64,000 nt of DNA, taken from positions 18,655,685 to 18,719,684 of the forward strand of contig OZ038496.1 in assembly GCA_964036315.1 (NCBI GenBank), written 5' to 3'. A program made the position numbers and the translations under genes. Under the pieces are notes generated by a model. It did not search any database, was not told where the DNA came from, and was given only the letters and a program-made list of their open reading frames with translations. Source of the DNA: Acanthosepion esculentum. Taxonomy: Eukaryota; Mollusca; Cephalopoda; Sepiida; Sepiidae. Shown piece after piece: positions 54,020 through 63,600 of this stretch; within the stretch, counting starts at the first letter, position 1, and each line of letters begins with the position of its first letter.

Positions 54020-54695
54020 TTCAATGATAATGTGATTCAGCTTATCAGATAATATGAAAGGAACTTACTTAAAATATATAGACAAAACTTGTCTATATTA
54101 TTTAATGAAACATGCATCAATATATATAGATATTATCTTTGTTATAATGGCATGAGAATGAAATCTCAACTCCAGACATCATCATTTTACCTCAGTCAAT
54201 ACGTGTAGCCCAGGAACCCTTATCTGAACATGGAACCTACATTCTTGTCTTGAGTGTCTGCGAGACTGGCTTCACTTACTACTGGTGTGGGTGTTTATGT
54301 ATCTATCTATGTCATGCAGTTCTTTCCAATGCTGGCCTTGTCATGTGAACTGGGGATGTCACCTCTGGTCAACCCTGCATCTGGCTCCCTTGTTGGCCTG
54401 GTGTGACATTGATTGCACAGCCTATTCTGGCACAATCTGGCATCAGACACACACTATATACATATGTAGAAAAAGAAAGGAAACATATCCAGCAGAGTGC
54501 TAACAGTGTATATGACCAGTTCTGTCTGACATGTGTCATGCTGACACCACAAGAAGTTTTTTTTTGTTTTATTTGTATATCTTTAGCAAAACACTTGTAT
54601 TTTTCTTATCATCTTTATTTAGTTGTGTGTTTATTTTTTGTTCTCACTAAGTTTTTTGTTACCATTATTATTTCTATTTAGTAGTATTTTTCACT
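54020..54695. other. Unassigned spacer
   Basis: No recognised gene or element. Two Cys/Trp-bearing frames (54,285-54,681) show no domain. Confidence 0.4.
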
Positions 54696-54699
54696 TATA

Positions 54700-54965
54700 C
54701 TTAGCATCAGGTAAGAGAGAGTTGAAATTTCTTGGACACATGATGAAAGAGGGCTTAGAAAATTTGACACTCACAGGACATATTGAAGGCAAGAGGAACA
54801 AAGGGGAAAAGTGCATAACCTACCTAATGAGCTTGTGTAAAGTGTTGGTGGAACAAAGTTTAGGAGAGATAGCAGAAAGACAAAAAAATTTCTAAAATCT
54901 ACAAATGATAGTGAACTGCAGAGAGCTATGAGAGCCAAAGTCCTGAAGGGGTACGGCACATAGAA
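54700..54965 (+). pseudogene. LINE family B, C-terminal end
   Basis: GKRELKFLGHMMKEGLENLT, then LTGHIEGKRNKGEKCITYLM, then SLCKVLVEQSLGEIAERQK in one frame: the clearest copy of the family's C-terminal region. The final RAMRAKVLKGYGT-like end is in another phase. Confidence 0.85.
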
Positions 54966-54969
54966 AATG

Positions 54970-55375
54970 AAAAAGCATTTTTCACATCACTGTCCACAGC
55001 TTCTGGGCTATTTATCATCATTTTACCTGAGAAAAGAATTTTAAAAAATACTCTCTGTACTTAGAGTTTGCACAAGATACCCAGGAGTACCACAGAATTT
55101 TAAAATTGTATTGATATGAAAATTTATTAAAAAGGAAAAATTCAAGAAAATGATTAATCACCTGATAATATTGCTTCTTCTCATCATTTTTTTAACCTCG
55201 ACTTGTCTTCTTGATATCTGTTCCCTGATAGCACTGATGTCCACCCAACCTGGCAGATGAACATTAGGCATTCATTCATTTTCTTTATCTGAGACTTTTC
55301 TTTTATTCCAGTAGATTAGAATTGATAAAGTCTTGTGAATAGAGTTGATAGTTTGGTCATACTTCACAACCTGTC
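54970..55375. other. Unassigned spacer
   Basis: Nothing recognised. Confidence 0.4.
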
Positions 55376-55380
55376 AAATA

Positions 55381-56645
55381 CAGGGTCCACCTAATATTTG
55401 AGGACAGATTTTATGGATTAGTAAAAAAAAAATTGCTGAACAAATGAATATAATTATATTTGATTACAAACAAGTAAACATGAAATTTAGCTAACTATTA
55501 TTTAATTTTATTCAATAAAACCACCACTAGCATCAATAATTGCTTCTACACAAGGTCAAAATTGGCTGCAAGCTCTAATTAATTGGTCCTTATTTATGTC
55601 AGACATTACTCAAACTATTGCAACTTTAAGAGTCTTTGGTGTTATGAGGCTGTTTATTAACCTCCTTCTCAACAACGCTCTACACATAATAGTCTAGTGG
55701 ATTGAGACCTGGAGAGTTAGAAGGCCAAATGTTGGGTGTGATGTGGTCATACAAATGGTCAGCCATCCATCATTGTGTTCGTAGAGCCTTGTAGGATGGA
55801 GCCAAGTCTTGGTGGAATATGTAAGGCCTGCCGTTGCATATGTTGTCAATCCAGGGCTTGGCAACTGTTCGTAGAACCTCACTGTAAGCAGCAGCATTTA
55901 CTCTAAGACCTTGTGGAGAAAGTGTGGTGGCATAACATGTCCTTCATTGCTAACAACACCCAATACCATAACATCTGAAGGAAATTTTGTGCGCATCACT
56001 CTTAGCACCTCGGAAGGATCTGAACAAAGTCATCTGTCATTTCTTCTGTTAAGTTTTTGATCTTGATCAAAATTTTTCTCATCTGAGAAAAACCAAATCA
56101 CACCAGCTTCTGAAGGATTTTTAAGTTTGTTTAAAAGCCTCTTGGATCTGTTCAAACAGTTTTCTCTTGTTTTTTCAGACATAAATTGACCTCTCTTCAT
56201 CACGTAGGACTTGTATCGAATGTCTTCATGAACACTCCTTCTGATTGTTTTTTCAGACACGTGCAGCTTTTTGGCAATTGACCTCATTGACTGACCTCGG
56301 TTTTCATCAGTTGTCTGCTTGACTTCCGGAATAAATTCGGATGTTCTCACTTTATCAGAACATGCAGAATGTCTTTTACATTTTGATACAGACATTGGGG
56401 AATTGTCAGCATCTTCTAACTCTTTTCATATCTTATGGACAAATGATCTTGCAACTCTGAGGAAAAATGCAATATGCATATGACTATGATCAGCCTTTAA
56501 TGCCACAATCACAGCAGGCCTTTTCATTTCATTTGTTATCATAGGGTTTGCCATTCTTGATTTCTGAAAAATAAAAGCATTATAAGTTAGTGGGAAGCAG
56601 TATTAATCTTAAATCTGTATGTCCTCAAATACCAGCCTCACCCTG
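55381..56645 (-). mobile_element. Mariner, DD37D, nearly full length with both TIRs
   Basis: Ends cagggtccacctaatatttg and (reverse complement) cagggtgaggctggtatttg are flanked by TA on both sides. The minus strand encodes a transposase from MANPMITNEMKRPAVIVALK (near 56,552) through the helix-turn-helix QSMRSIAKKLHVSEKTIRRS, FFSDEKNFDQDQ, YIFHQDLAPSYKALR and HITPNIWPSNSPGLNPLDYY. The second and third catalytic Asp are 37 residues apart. Three in-frame TGA codons (two where Trp is expected) and a frameshift near the MPPHF block inactivate it. Confidence 0.9.
55481..56555 (-). pseudogene. DD37D mariner transposase pseudogene
   Basis: All three catalytic acidic residues remain: FSDE, HQD and NPLD. 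Defects seen: TGA after HKI near the N-terminus, TGA after RNDR, a small frame change in the MPPHF...GLRVNAAAY region, and TGA in RTQxWMADH. The C-terminal part (INKDQLIRACSQF, then VEAIIDASGGFIE) is readable. Apart from these it matches the family's usual length of about 340-350 residues. Confidence 0.85.
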
Positions 56646-56699
56646 TATATTGATTGTTCATCATGAACTATGCAAATCACATCCACCCTCAAGTCCAGA

Positions 56700-57072
56700 T
56701 GGTTTACAGCCACATCACGCTGAAATGCAGGTTATGATATTATCACTGATGTTAAGCAACATCAAGCAGGTCAGTACTTAGTTGGGTAACTGCTTGGGAA
56801 TACCACATGCCGTAAACTTGTATGTGCAGATGGTGTAAGGGATACCAGCTTGGAATTGGAAATCAGAGCCAAGTTCCAATTCTATTCATGTTTGTTTTAT
56901 TCACCTATGTACAAATTCACTTAGGAAAGGCATGAATCCACCTTTTCTCCTCTCAAGTATGAACTAATTAGCAGGATTTGTAACAGTACATTATAATTAT
57001 CATCCAAAAAATTCTTACTCTCTAAAATTATTTTCTGGCTTTAAATGACCTGCAAAAGGTTGATAAGCAGTA
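56700..57072 (+). repeat. 5S-tRNA composite SINE (family C), full copy
   Basis: 5S head (gatgttaagcaacatcaagc; agtacttagttgggtaactg; gggaataccacatgccgtaa), tRNA-like part (gatggtgtaagggatac, A box; ccaagttccaattct, B box), core (acttaggaaaggcatgaatc) and tail (tctggctttaaatgacctgc; ggttgataagc). Confidence 0.85.
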
Positions 57073-57240
57073 ATTCTTTGGTGGTGGAGGAGAGCGATAA
57101 TTATCTAGTGATACAAGTATTACTGATTAACCCATAGCTGGGGAAGAGGAGGTAGATTCATACATTTCCAAAGGGTAAATATATGTTTAAGTGAATATAA
57201 TAAACCTGACTGGAATTGGAAATTCCAAGCCATTATTTAT
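57073..57240 (-). repeat. SINE family C, inverted 5'-truncated copy
   Basis: Joined tail to tail to the previous copy: gtaattctttggtggtggag is the inverted tail region, followed by cccatagctggggaagagga, atacatttccaaagggta and cctgactggaattggaaatt. The 5S head is absent. Confidence 0.75.
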
Positions 57241-57244
57241 GGAG

Positions 57245-58240
57245 CCAGCATGTTTTACTCCTGAAGCCTTTGACCACATATTTTTTTGGATACCATTTTA
57301 TGGTCACCCACCATTTTTTAATTATTTTTAAACTGACGTTACATTATCAGTCATCAACATCTTGTATCTGCATGGGCTGTGTGGTGTGTGCAACACAGGT
57401 ACCCCCAACAAGGGCTAGTTTCAGCTGTGTTTTTTTCTGTTTTTTGTACTTTTGCTTATATTGTCAATCATCAACTATAATAATCGACACATAATTGCTT
57501 ACTACCCTGAACCTCTCAACTGTGTAGAGGCCACATGCCTATTGGGAAGGAGGACAGAAGTGCTAATTTCAGTAGCATTTATTTTTTTAAATTGTAATTT
57601 TCTTTTTGAACAGTTCTTTTAAATAAATTAAGAGGGTAATATATTTCAGTAAAATATTTTTTTTATTCCCAGATCATCCACTAATAGTAATACTAACCAG
57701 AAGTCCACAGCTAGTAATTAAAATAAAATTTCTAGTCCCCAAATTTCTAGAAAGAAAAACAGAGAAAATGATCACTTAAAAAATAAAAATGTTTAAAGAT
57801 TTCAACACATGAAAAATTTTCCAGACAATCCCATTTGTGTTGTGTTGGAATCTTTGTAAAAAAATTTTTCAGCAGAGATGCATCAACAATTAAACTTTAT
57901 GGATATGTAAAAATTTGCGATTTAAACATTTTAGTCATTAAAATAATGCTGGATATTACAAAAAGAATAACATTTTCTCAGATTTAAAAAAAAATAAAAA
58001 CCCTGTTCATTTTAAAAGTAAATAATTAATGAATATGTACTGAAATTTTCATTTAAATTGAATAATTCCCCAATTTTCATAATTTAAAAAAAAGTGCTGC
58101 ACTTCCTCTCCAGTTTTTCTTCAACGGTTTGTGCATCCAGCCAGGTTAGAAAACTTTGAAATCAACATGTAGTAGAGAGTGGAGGAGGCCTTTTAGTGAA
58201 GTTTTGGTGGGTGGGGACCTGAGACACTAACACCAGCCCT
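57245..58240. other. Unassigned AT-rich spacer
   Basis: No recognised element or gene. Confidence 0.4.
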
Positions 58241-58244
58241 GATT

Positions 58245-58480
58245 ATCAATTACACCACCTGCACATCCAAGCCTACAGTGCCTGGTATTCCCACATGGTC
58301 ACCTATCTAGGTACTGACCAGTCTCAACATTGCTTAACTTTGATGATTGTATAGAAAAGGTGTTTCGAGGTGATGTAGCCCTAAGCCAGAAATGAGTTCA
58401 TACATTTTCCAAGGGAATTTGTGCAAACATGAATGCATCAAATAAAACTGGAATTTGAACCCTGCAATTCAACTTCCCAC
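58245..58480 (-). repeat. SINE family C: 5S head plus a second core/tRNA part
   Basis: 58,250-58,385 is an antisense 5S head with its tRNA A box (ccacctgcacatccaagcct; acctatctaggtactgacc; gcttaactttgatgattgta). 58,385-58,480 is antisense core/tRNA (atacattttccaagggaatt; ggaatttgaaccctgc) and must belong to a second, upstream unit. Confidence 0.65.
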
Positions 58481-58484
58481 ACCT

Positions 58485-59100
58485 ATATCTGATACTGAAG
58501 TTCTATTGAACAGCAAACCCAGAAATATTCTTAGAAACAGATAACTTCAGTATTAAAAGAATTTAATTGGTCTCAATAGATTTCCTGAAGAACGCTAATC
58601 ATAATAATATTTTGAGTAGTTCAAACACTTTACAAAGACTATTCAAATACAGGCCTCTTAGAAAGGGAAAAACCAATTTCATCTTTTATTAATTTCCCCA
58701 GTAATAATCAATCACTGACCACTGTCCCTCCTGTTTCTTCTTCCAATATTTTATTGTTCTGGTAATTATGTTACTTCCTGCTTCACTCTCCTTCAGTTAC
58801 TTCCCATTGTGACCAACAGGAAAGCAATTCTATTAAGGAGGAAGAATTATAGTTCGACCAGAGTTCTCCTTCAAGAAATGTCTTCTATTATATCTTGGTT
58901 ATTGACCTTGGATATTTAATGCTCACATTAGTGGACAAGTCTCTCATTTGATATCTCATCCAGACATCCAAAACAAAACCACTTTCAGAAAACCCAAAAT
59001 GTACAGCTACTCTGTCTTTTCTTTGCAGAAATTGTTCAGTTCAGACTGGCAAATGTGGTACCTTTTAGATTTATGCATAGAATAGCAGGTACAAAAATTG
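58485..59100. other. Unassigned spacer
   Basis: No recognised element. Confidence 0.4.
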
Positions 59101-59104
59101 ATTG

Positions 59105-59690
59105 CAGCGACAGAAAGGTAACTAGAGGAACTGGTACAGAAGGTAATAAAAGAAAGTGGCAAGAAAGGACTAAATATCAATTGTAATGAAGCAGTGTATT
59201 ATTACCAACAAAGAAAACAGCCCAAAATGCAAATTGGAGATACCAAAATTGAAGAAGTGAAAAAATTTAAATATCTAGGAAGTAGAGGACAGAAAAAGTA
59301 ACAATTAAATCTGAATGCACATTGGCATAGTGAAAGATACTTTGCAAAACCTAAGCAAAGTATTAAGAAGCAGGAAAATTTAATTGGTAACACAGAAAAG
59401 ATTACTGAACTGTTATACAATATTAATCCTTCTATATGGCAGTGAATGCTGGACAATCTCCTTGCTGATAAAAAGAGACTTGAAGCGACAGAAATGTGGT
59501 TCTATAGAAGGATGTTGAGAATACCATAGACTGAACATGCAAGCAATGATTAAGTTTTAGAGAAAATGGAAACAAAAAGGACGCACGTATAATCAGAAAG
59601 AGATTTCTAGGGCACATAATGAGGAAAGAGGGCTTAGGAAAGTTGATGCTCACAAGGCATATTAACAGAGATTGTTTTAAAAAGCATGAT
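59105..59690 (+). pseudogene. LINE family B, RT thumb to C-terminal region
   Basis: EELVQKVIKESGKKGLNINC, then MQIGDTKIEEVKKFKYLGS is the segment just after the RT active site in RTE-type LINEs. It is followed in other frames by a KVTQKRLLNCYTILILLYGS-like block, RLEATEMWFYRRMLRIP and MRKEGLGKLMLTRHI. Longest family B copy here. Confidence 0.8.
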
Positions 59691-60235
59691 TATCCACTTG
59701 AGATTGAGATATTTTGTCTGGCGAAACTGAAGGCACGTCGGAATAGTAAAAGATGCCTTCCAAAAGCTAAACTAAGTATTAAGAAGCAAACAAATTTCAT
59801 TACAAAGCAAAATTGCTGATCTGCTATGTAATATCAGTTCTTCTATATGGCAGTGAATGCTGGACATTTTCCTCACAGATGATGAGGCAACTTCAGGCAA
59901 CAGAGCTATGTTTATGCAGGATGCTGAGAAATCTATAGACAGATCATGAGGAGGTTTTAAGGAATATGTGAATGTAAAGGACAATTATACTTAGAATCAG
60001 AAAGAAAGAGTTGAAATTTCTGGGGCACATATTGAGAATAGAAGACATGGAAAATTTGATACTCACAGGACATATTGAAAGCATGAGCAACAGAGAAAAG
60101 CAGTGACTGACCTACCTAGGGAGTGGGAGGGATAGGGAACAGGCAAATATAGCTAAGAGCTACAAAGAGTAGGAAGTTGAGGAGAGCTATGATATCCTAC
60201 ATCCTGAAAGGACATAAAAGAAGAAATACTGTAAA
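59690..60235 (+). pseudogene. LINE family B, second adjacent copy
   Basis: ctgaaggcacgtcggaatag ... ccttccaaaagctaaacta restarts the family at an upstream position, then ctatgtaatatcagttcttc, LYGSECWTFSSQMMRQLQAT (with TELCLCRMLRN), KFLGHILRIEDMENLILTGH and ERYDILHPERT-like end. Same orientation as the preceding copy. Confidence 0.75.
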
Positions 60236-60495
60236 CTTAGTGCAGTAGTTGAGTCATTTTAGTTGCTTTCCCAAATTTATATATGGATGAAGCATGTTTA
60301 AACAGACAAATGCATTTCTAATTAGGCAGAGGAACAACCTGAACCTAAAAATGCATGTTAACTTACAACTCACTAATTTCTAACCAAATACCTATCACCT
60401 CACTATTATTAATCAAACTCATCCTTCCCATTAATGATGCCAACTAATTTAATAAAAAGTATATTAATTTATTTTTAATATTATTACTGCATATA

Positions 60496-60864
60496 CTGGG
60501 TGTTTATAAAGTTTGTGTGCACTTTAAAAAAAATTATAATTTTATTTGTATTTGCGATAGAAATAATTTGTAAAAAGGATTAGAAAGAAGTAAATCTATA
60601 TTTTTTTAAGGTTTTAGTTAAATTTTATTTAAGTTTCCACATGTCCTCCATCATTAGCAATACAAAGGGTAATACGATTTTGCAGTTCACGGAAAACATT
60701 TGCCAATTGATTTACAGTAATGCCTGAAATCACATTAGTTATTTTAGCTATACTTAAATCAAGGTACATTAAACTTCATAACATTTTTTACAGATTATTT
60801 CTATCGCAAATACAAATAAAGTTATAAAGTTTTTAAAGTGCACATGAACTTTATGAACACCCTG
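60496..60864. mobile_element. MITE-like element with about 85-bp TIRs
   Basis: Left end ctgggtgtttataaagtttg and reverse complement of the right end, cagggtgttcataaagttca, continue in parallel (gtgcactttaaaaa; tatttgtatttgcgatagaa; aaataatttgtaaaaa). TA flanks both ends. Inside, the minus strand retains VNQLANVFRELQNRITLCIA then NDGGHVET and a stop, the C-terminal end of an IS630/Tc1/mariner-type transposase. Confidence 0.85.
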
Positions 60865-60884
60865 TATTATGAAGTTTTTCTCAT

Positions 60885-60920
60885 TATTATAATTATTATT
60901 ATTATTATTATTTATATTCA
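60885..60920. repeat. (ATT)n microsatellite
   Basis: About ten ATT units. Confidence 0.9.
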
Positions 60921-60979
60921 AACGAGCATGTCTGGTCTAGGAAAGGAAGTAGAAATTAAAAGAGACTCAGTCAGTCATG

Positions 60980-61270
60980 CATGATATACACTTGGGCAAT
61001 CATATATCTTTTGATACATGACTGACCAGGCAAATTTTTTTTTTCCACAGTAGGTGGTCTTTTCTTTCTGCGGTAGACCAGTTGCCATCCAAGGCTATAG
61101 AACCTGGTGTGTCCTGCTATTTACCCATAGCTGGGGGGAGAAGACGAGGATTCATACCTTTCCCAAGGGTATTAGCATATAAGTGAATGTAATGAATTCA
61201 ACTGGAATTCAAATTCAGCTCTCCGATTCCTCAAGCCAATCTGCTCTCCATTATTCCACTGTGCCTCTAA
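60980..61270 (-). repeat. tRNA-derived SINE D, full copy
   Basis: Minus strand: aggcacagtggaataatgga (A-box region), gagagctgaatttgaattcc (B-box region), ttgaattcattacattcact, atacccttgggaaaggtatg, tcttctcccccca, agctatgggtaaatagcagg, ccttggatggcaactggtct. Distal end matches the 45.1 kb copy (atatgattgcccaagtgtat). Confidence 0.9.
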
Positions 61271-61729
61271 AACAGACTACAAAATAAAATTAAAATGGGT
61301 CTTATCAAGAAAAAATAATGAAGGAAAGGAGCAAAGGAAATTCTACCCATAAATAAAATACAGTGGTGGAAATAAGTACAAGACATCCCATGAAATTGTT
61401 AATAATTTTCTTATTACTGCACAAATTCCTCTGAAAATTTGTGTGTGGTACCTAGATCCGATGGGTACTAGTATACATATTTGATTTTATAACAACTTTC
61501 CACCAAAAAAAAATTAAAATTAAACTTTGTTTTCGAGGGTGGAAATAATTTTAAGACAGTTTTGAAAATTTGCATATCTGGTTTACTTCAGAATGCCAAA
61601 GGAAGAATAAGTGCATGTGCAGATTGTAAAAAGACTCTTATCGTGATTTTAAGCCACGTGAGTCCTATTTAAACATTTCACAATTGTATACAGTTACTGC
61701 CTAGGAACTCCCCGCTTAATGAAAATGAA

Positions 61730-62663
61730 AAAGGGCAAATTTCTGCCTATAAACTGGAAGGAAAATCTATAAGTTTCATTGCAAGAGAACTGTCAAGGTC
61801 CCGAACAGTTGTGAGAAATTATCTAAAGGATCCTGAATCATATGGCAACATCCAGATTGTCCACTGAAAATTACAAATGCAGCCAGACATCAACATTTTT
61901 GAGAAGCTTCTGAAGGACAATCAAGCTCAAGAGATCTGCAAAAATCTCAGAATTTACCCATCTCTCCAAGAAGAGTTTGTCAACTTTTCCATGAATCGCC
62001 AAATCTTGTGTATTGAAACAGGAAGACAGCCCCTGTTTAACTGCTAAACACAAGAAAATGCGTGTAGTTTGGCTAAAGAAGAAAGTAACATGGACAAAGG
62101 AGAAATGGGAAATTGTGGTGTTTTCTGATGAGAAAAAGTTTAATTGATGGCTACCAGTGTTATTGGCATGATTTAAGAAAGGAAACGCAGCTGTTTTCAA
62201 AAGGACCATTTGGGGGAGGATCTGCCATGGTTTGGGGAGCTTTTTCAGTGTCTGGAAAGGCTGATTTAGTAGTGATGGAAGGGAAACAAAATTCTGCTCG
62301 ATATATCAATGTGTTGGAAAAAAGTCTTGTCTTATTTCTGAATCGTCTAGACACAAATAAGCCATTTTTCAACAGGACAACGCAGCCATACAAACTTCTA
62401 AGCTCACAAAAGATTGGTTTAAAACAAAAAATACTGAAGTTTTGGACTGGCCCACTAAGTCTCCAGATTTAAACCCAATAGAAAATTTGTGGGGAATTTT
62501 GTCAAGAAGAGTATACAAAAGTAAACGTCAATTTAAAGATAGAGAAACTTTAAAATCTTGGATTAAACATTATTGGAATGAAATTCCATCTAAAACTGTC
62601 AGAAAACTTATTGAATCATTTGAAAACAGATTTTTTGAAGAAGTACAATTGAAAGGGAATTAA
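61730..62663 (+). pseudogene. Tc1-type transposase pseudogene (DD34E)
   Basis: N-terminal HTH segment KGQISAYKLEGKSISFIARE with LSRSRTVVRNYLKDPESYG, a TGA and frame changes near 61,865-62,045, then FSDEKKFN (first Asp) followed by TGA, then KETQLFSKGPFGGGSAMVWG and AFSVSGKADLVVMEGKQN. A frameshift near 62,360 leads to IFQQDNAAIQTSKLTKDWFK (second Asp) and DWPTKSPDLNPIENLWGILS (Glu). Spacing between the last Asp and Glu is 34 residues. It ends FENRFFEEVQLKGN and a stop. Confidence 0.85.
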
Positions 62664-62807
62664 AGTAAATATTGATTTTTGTAAACAATTTTGCTGTTAA
62701 ATACAAATTTTCAAAACTGTCTTATGCTTATTTCCACCCTTATGAACGTATTTTTCTTAATAACTTTTTTTGGTGGAAAGTCATTATAAAATTGAATATG
62801 TATACTA

Positions 62808-62887
62808 TTAGGTTGGTGCAAAAATAATGTTGTTTTTTGACGTTCAACTTCATGTGAGAAAACAACATTATTTTTGCACCAACCTAA
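62808..62887. mobile_element. 80-bp mariner MITE inside the Tc1 3' inverted repeat
   Basis: Exactly 80 bp, begins ttaggttggtgcaaaaataa and ends with its reverse complement; the TIRs are perfect for 29 bp. TA flanks both sides (62,806-62,807 and 62,888-62,889). The tip TTAGGTTGGTGCAAAA is that of cecropia-type mariners, and the 80-bp length equals that of the human MADE1 MITE. Confidence 0.95.
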
Positions 62888-63034
62888 TAATACCATCAGA
62901 TCGAGTTACCATACACAAATTTTCAGAGGAATCTGTGCAGTAATAAAAAAAATTATTAACAATTTCATGGGGTGTCTTATACTTATTTCCACCACTATAA
63001 TTATTATTGATATTTTTTGTACCTACATGGCATC

Positions 63035-63215
63035 AGTGAGGGATCAAGTAGTCCAAGAAGGAGTTGATAGTCTACAAGTTTGGGGACCCCTAATGAAAAC
63101 AAAAAGGACCCTTATACTTTAACATCAGGAATAGACGGTTGAAATTTCTAGTGCACCTAATGAAGAAAGAGAGCTTGGAAAATTTGATACTCATGGGATA
63201 GATTGAAGGTGGACT
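63035..63215 (+). pseudogene. LINE family B fragment
   Basis: aaaacaaaaaggacccttat, acatcaggaatagacggttg, gaaatttctagtgcacctaa, tgaagaaagagagcttggaa, aatttgatactca: the KRTLILNIRNRRLKFLVHLM-like region with frame breaks. Confidence 0.75.
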
Positions 63216-63600
63216 ATTTCTTAACAGATGAAGAGACTTGAAGCAATAGAAATTTAGTTCTACAGAAGGATGCTGAGAATAGCATGGACCAAACATGTAT
63301 GTAACGATAGAGTTCCAGAAACAATGGCAACAAAAAAGACATTTAGGTAGAGATAGTTGAAATTTCTAAGGCATGTCATGAGGAAAGACTGCTTGGAAAA
63401 TTTGACTTTCACAGGACAGATTAAAGGTAAGAAGGTTAGAGAAAAGCAATGCACAAACTACCTAGAGAGTTTGTGCAAATGGGTGTTGGAGCTGGTTTTG
63501 GGAGAGATGACAAAAAGACAAAAGTTATTGAGAGCTACAAAGGACAGGAAGTTGGAGAGAGCATTGATCATCAACATAATGGAGAGATATGGCATATATA
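63215..63600 (+). pseudogene. LINE family B, C-terminal end (adjacent copy)
   Basis: MKRLEAIEI-like start with gttctacagaaggatgctga, then MKFLRHVMRKDCLENLTFTG, QIKGKKVREKQCTNYLESLC and KWVLELVLGEMTKRQKLLRA, ending ALIINIMERYGIY. The long C-terminal frame (63,357-63,656) is open. Confidence 0.85.

Larger units (their letters stand above)
61361..62997 (+). mobile_element. Tc1-family transposon, DD34E, IR/DR type
   Basis: Outer ends cagtggtggaaataagtaca and (reverse complement) tagtggtggaaataagtata are flanked by TA. Each inverted repeat is about 210 bp and contains a second, inner version (gggtggaaataattttaaga left; gggtggaaataagcataaga right, reverse complemented), the IR/DR plan known from Sleeping Beauty-type elements. 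The 3' inverted repeat is split by an 80-bp MITE. The element carries one transposase gene with a few defects and looks comparatively young. Confidence 0.9.
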
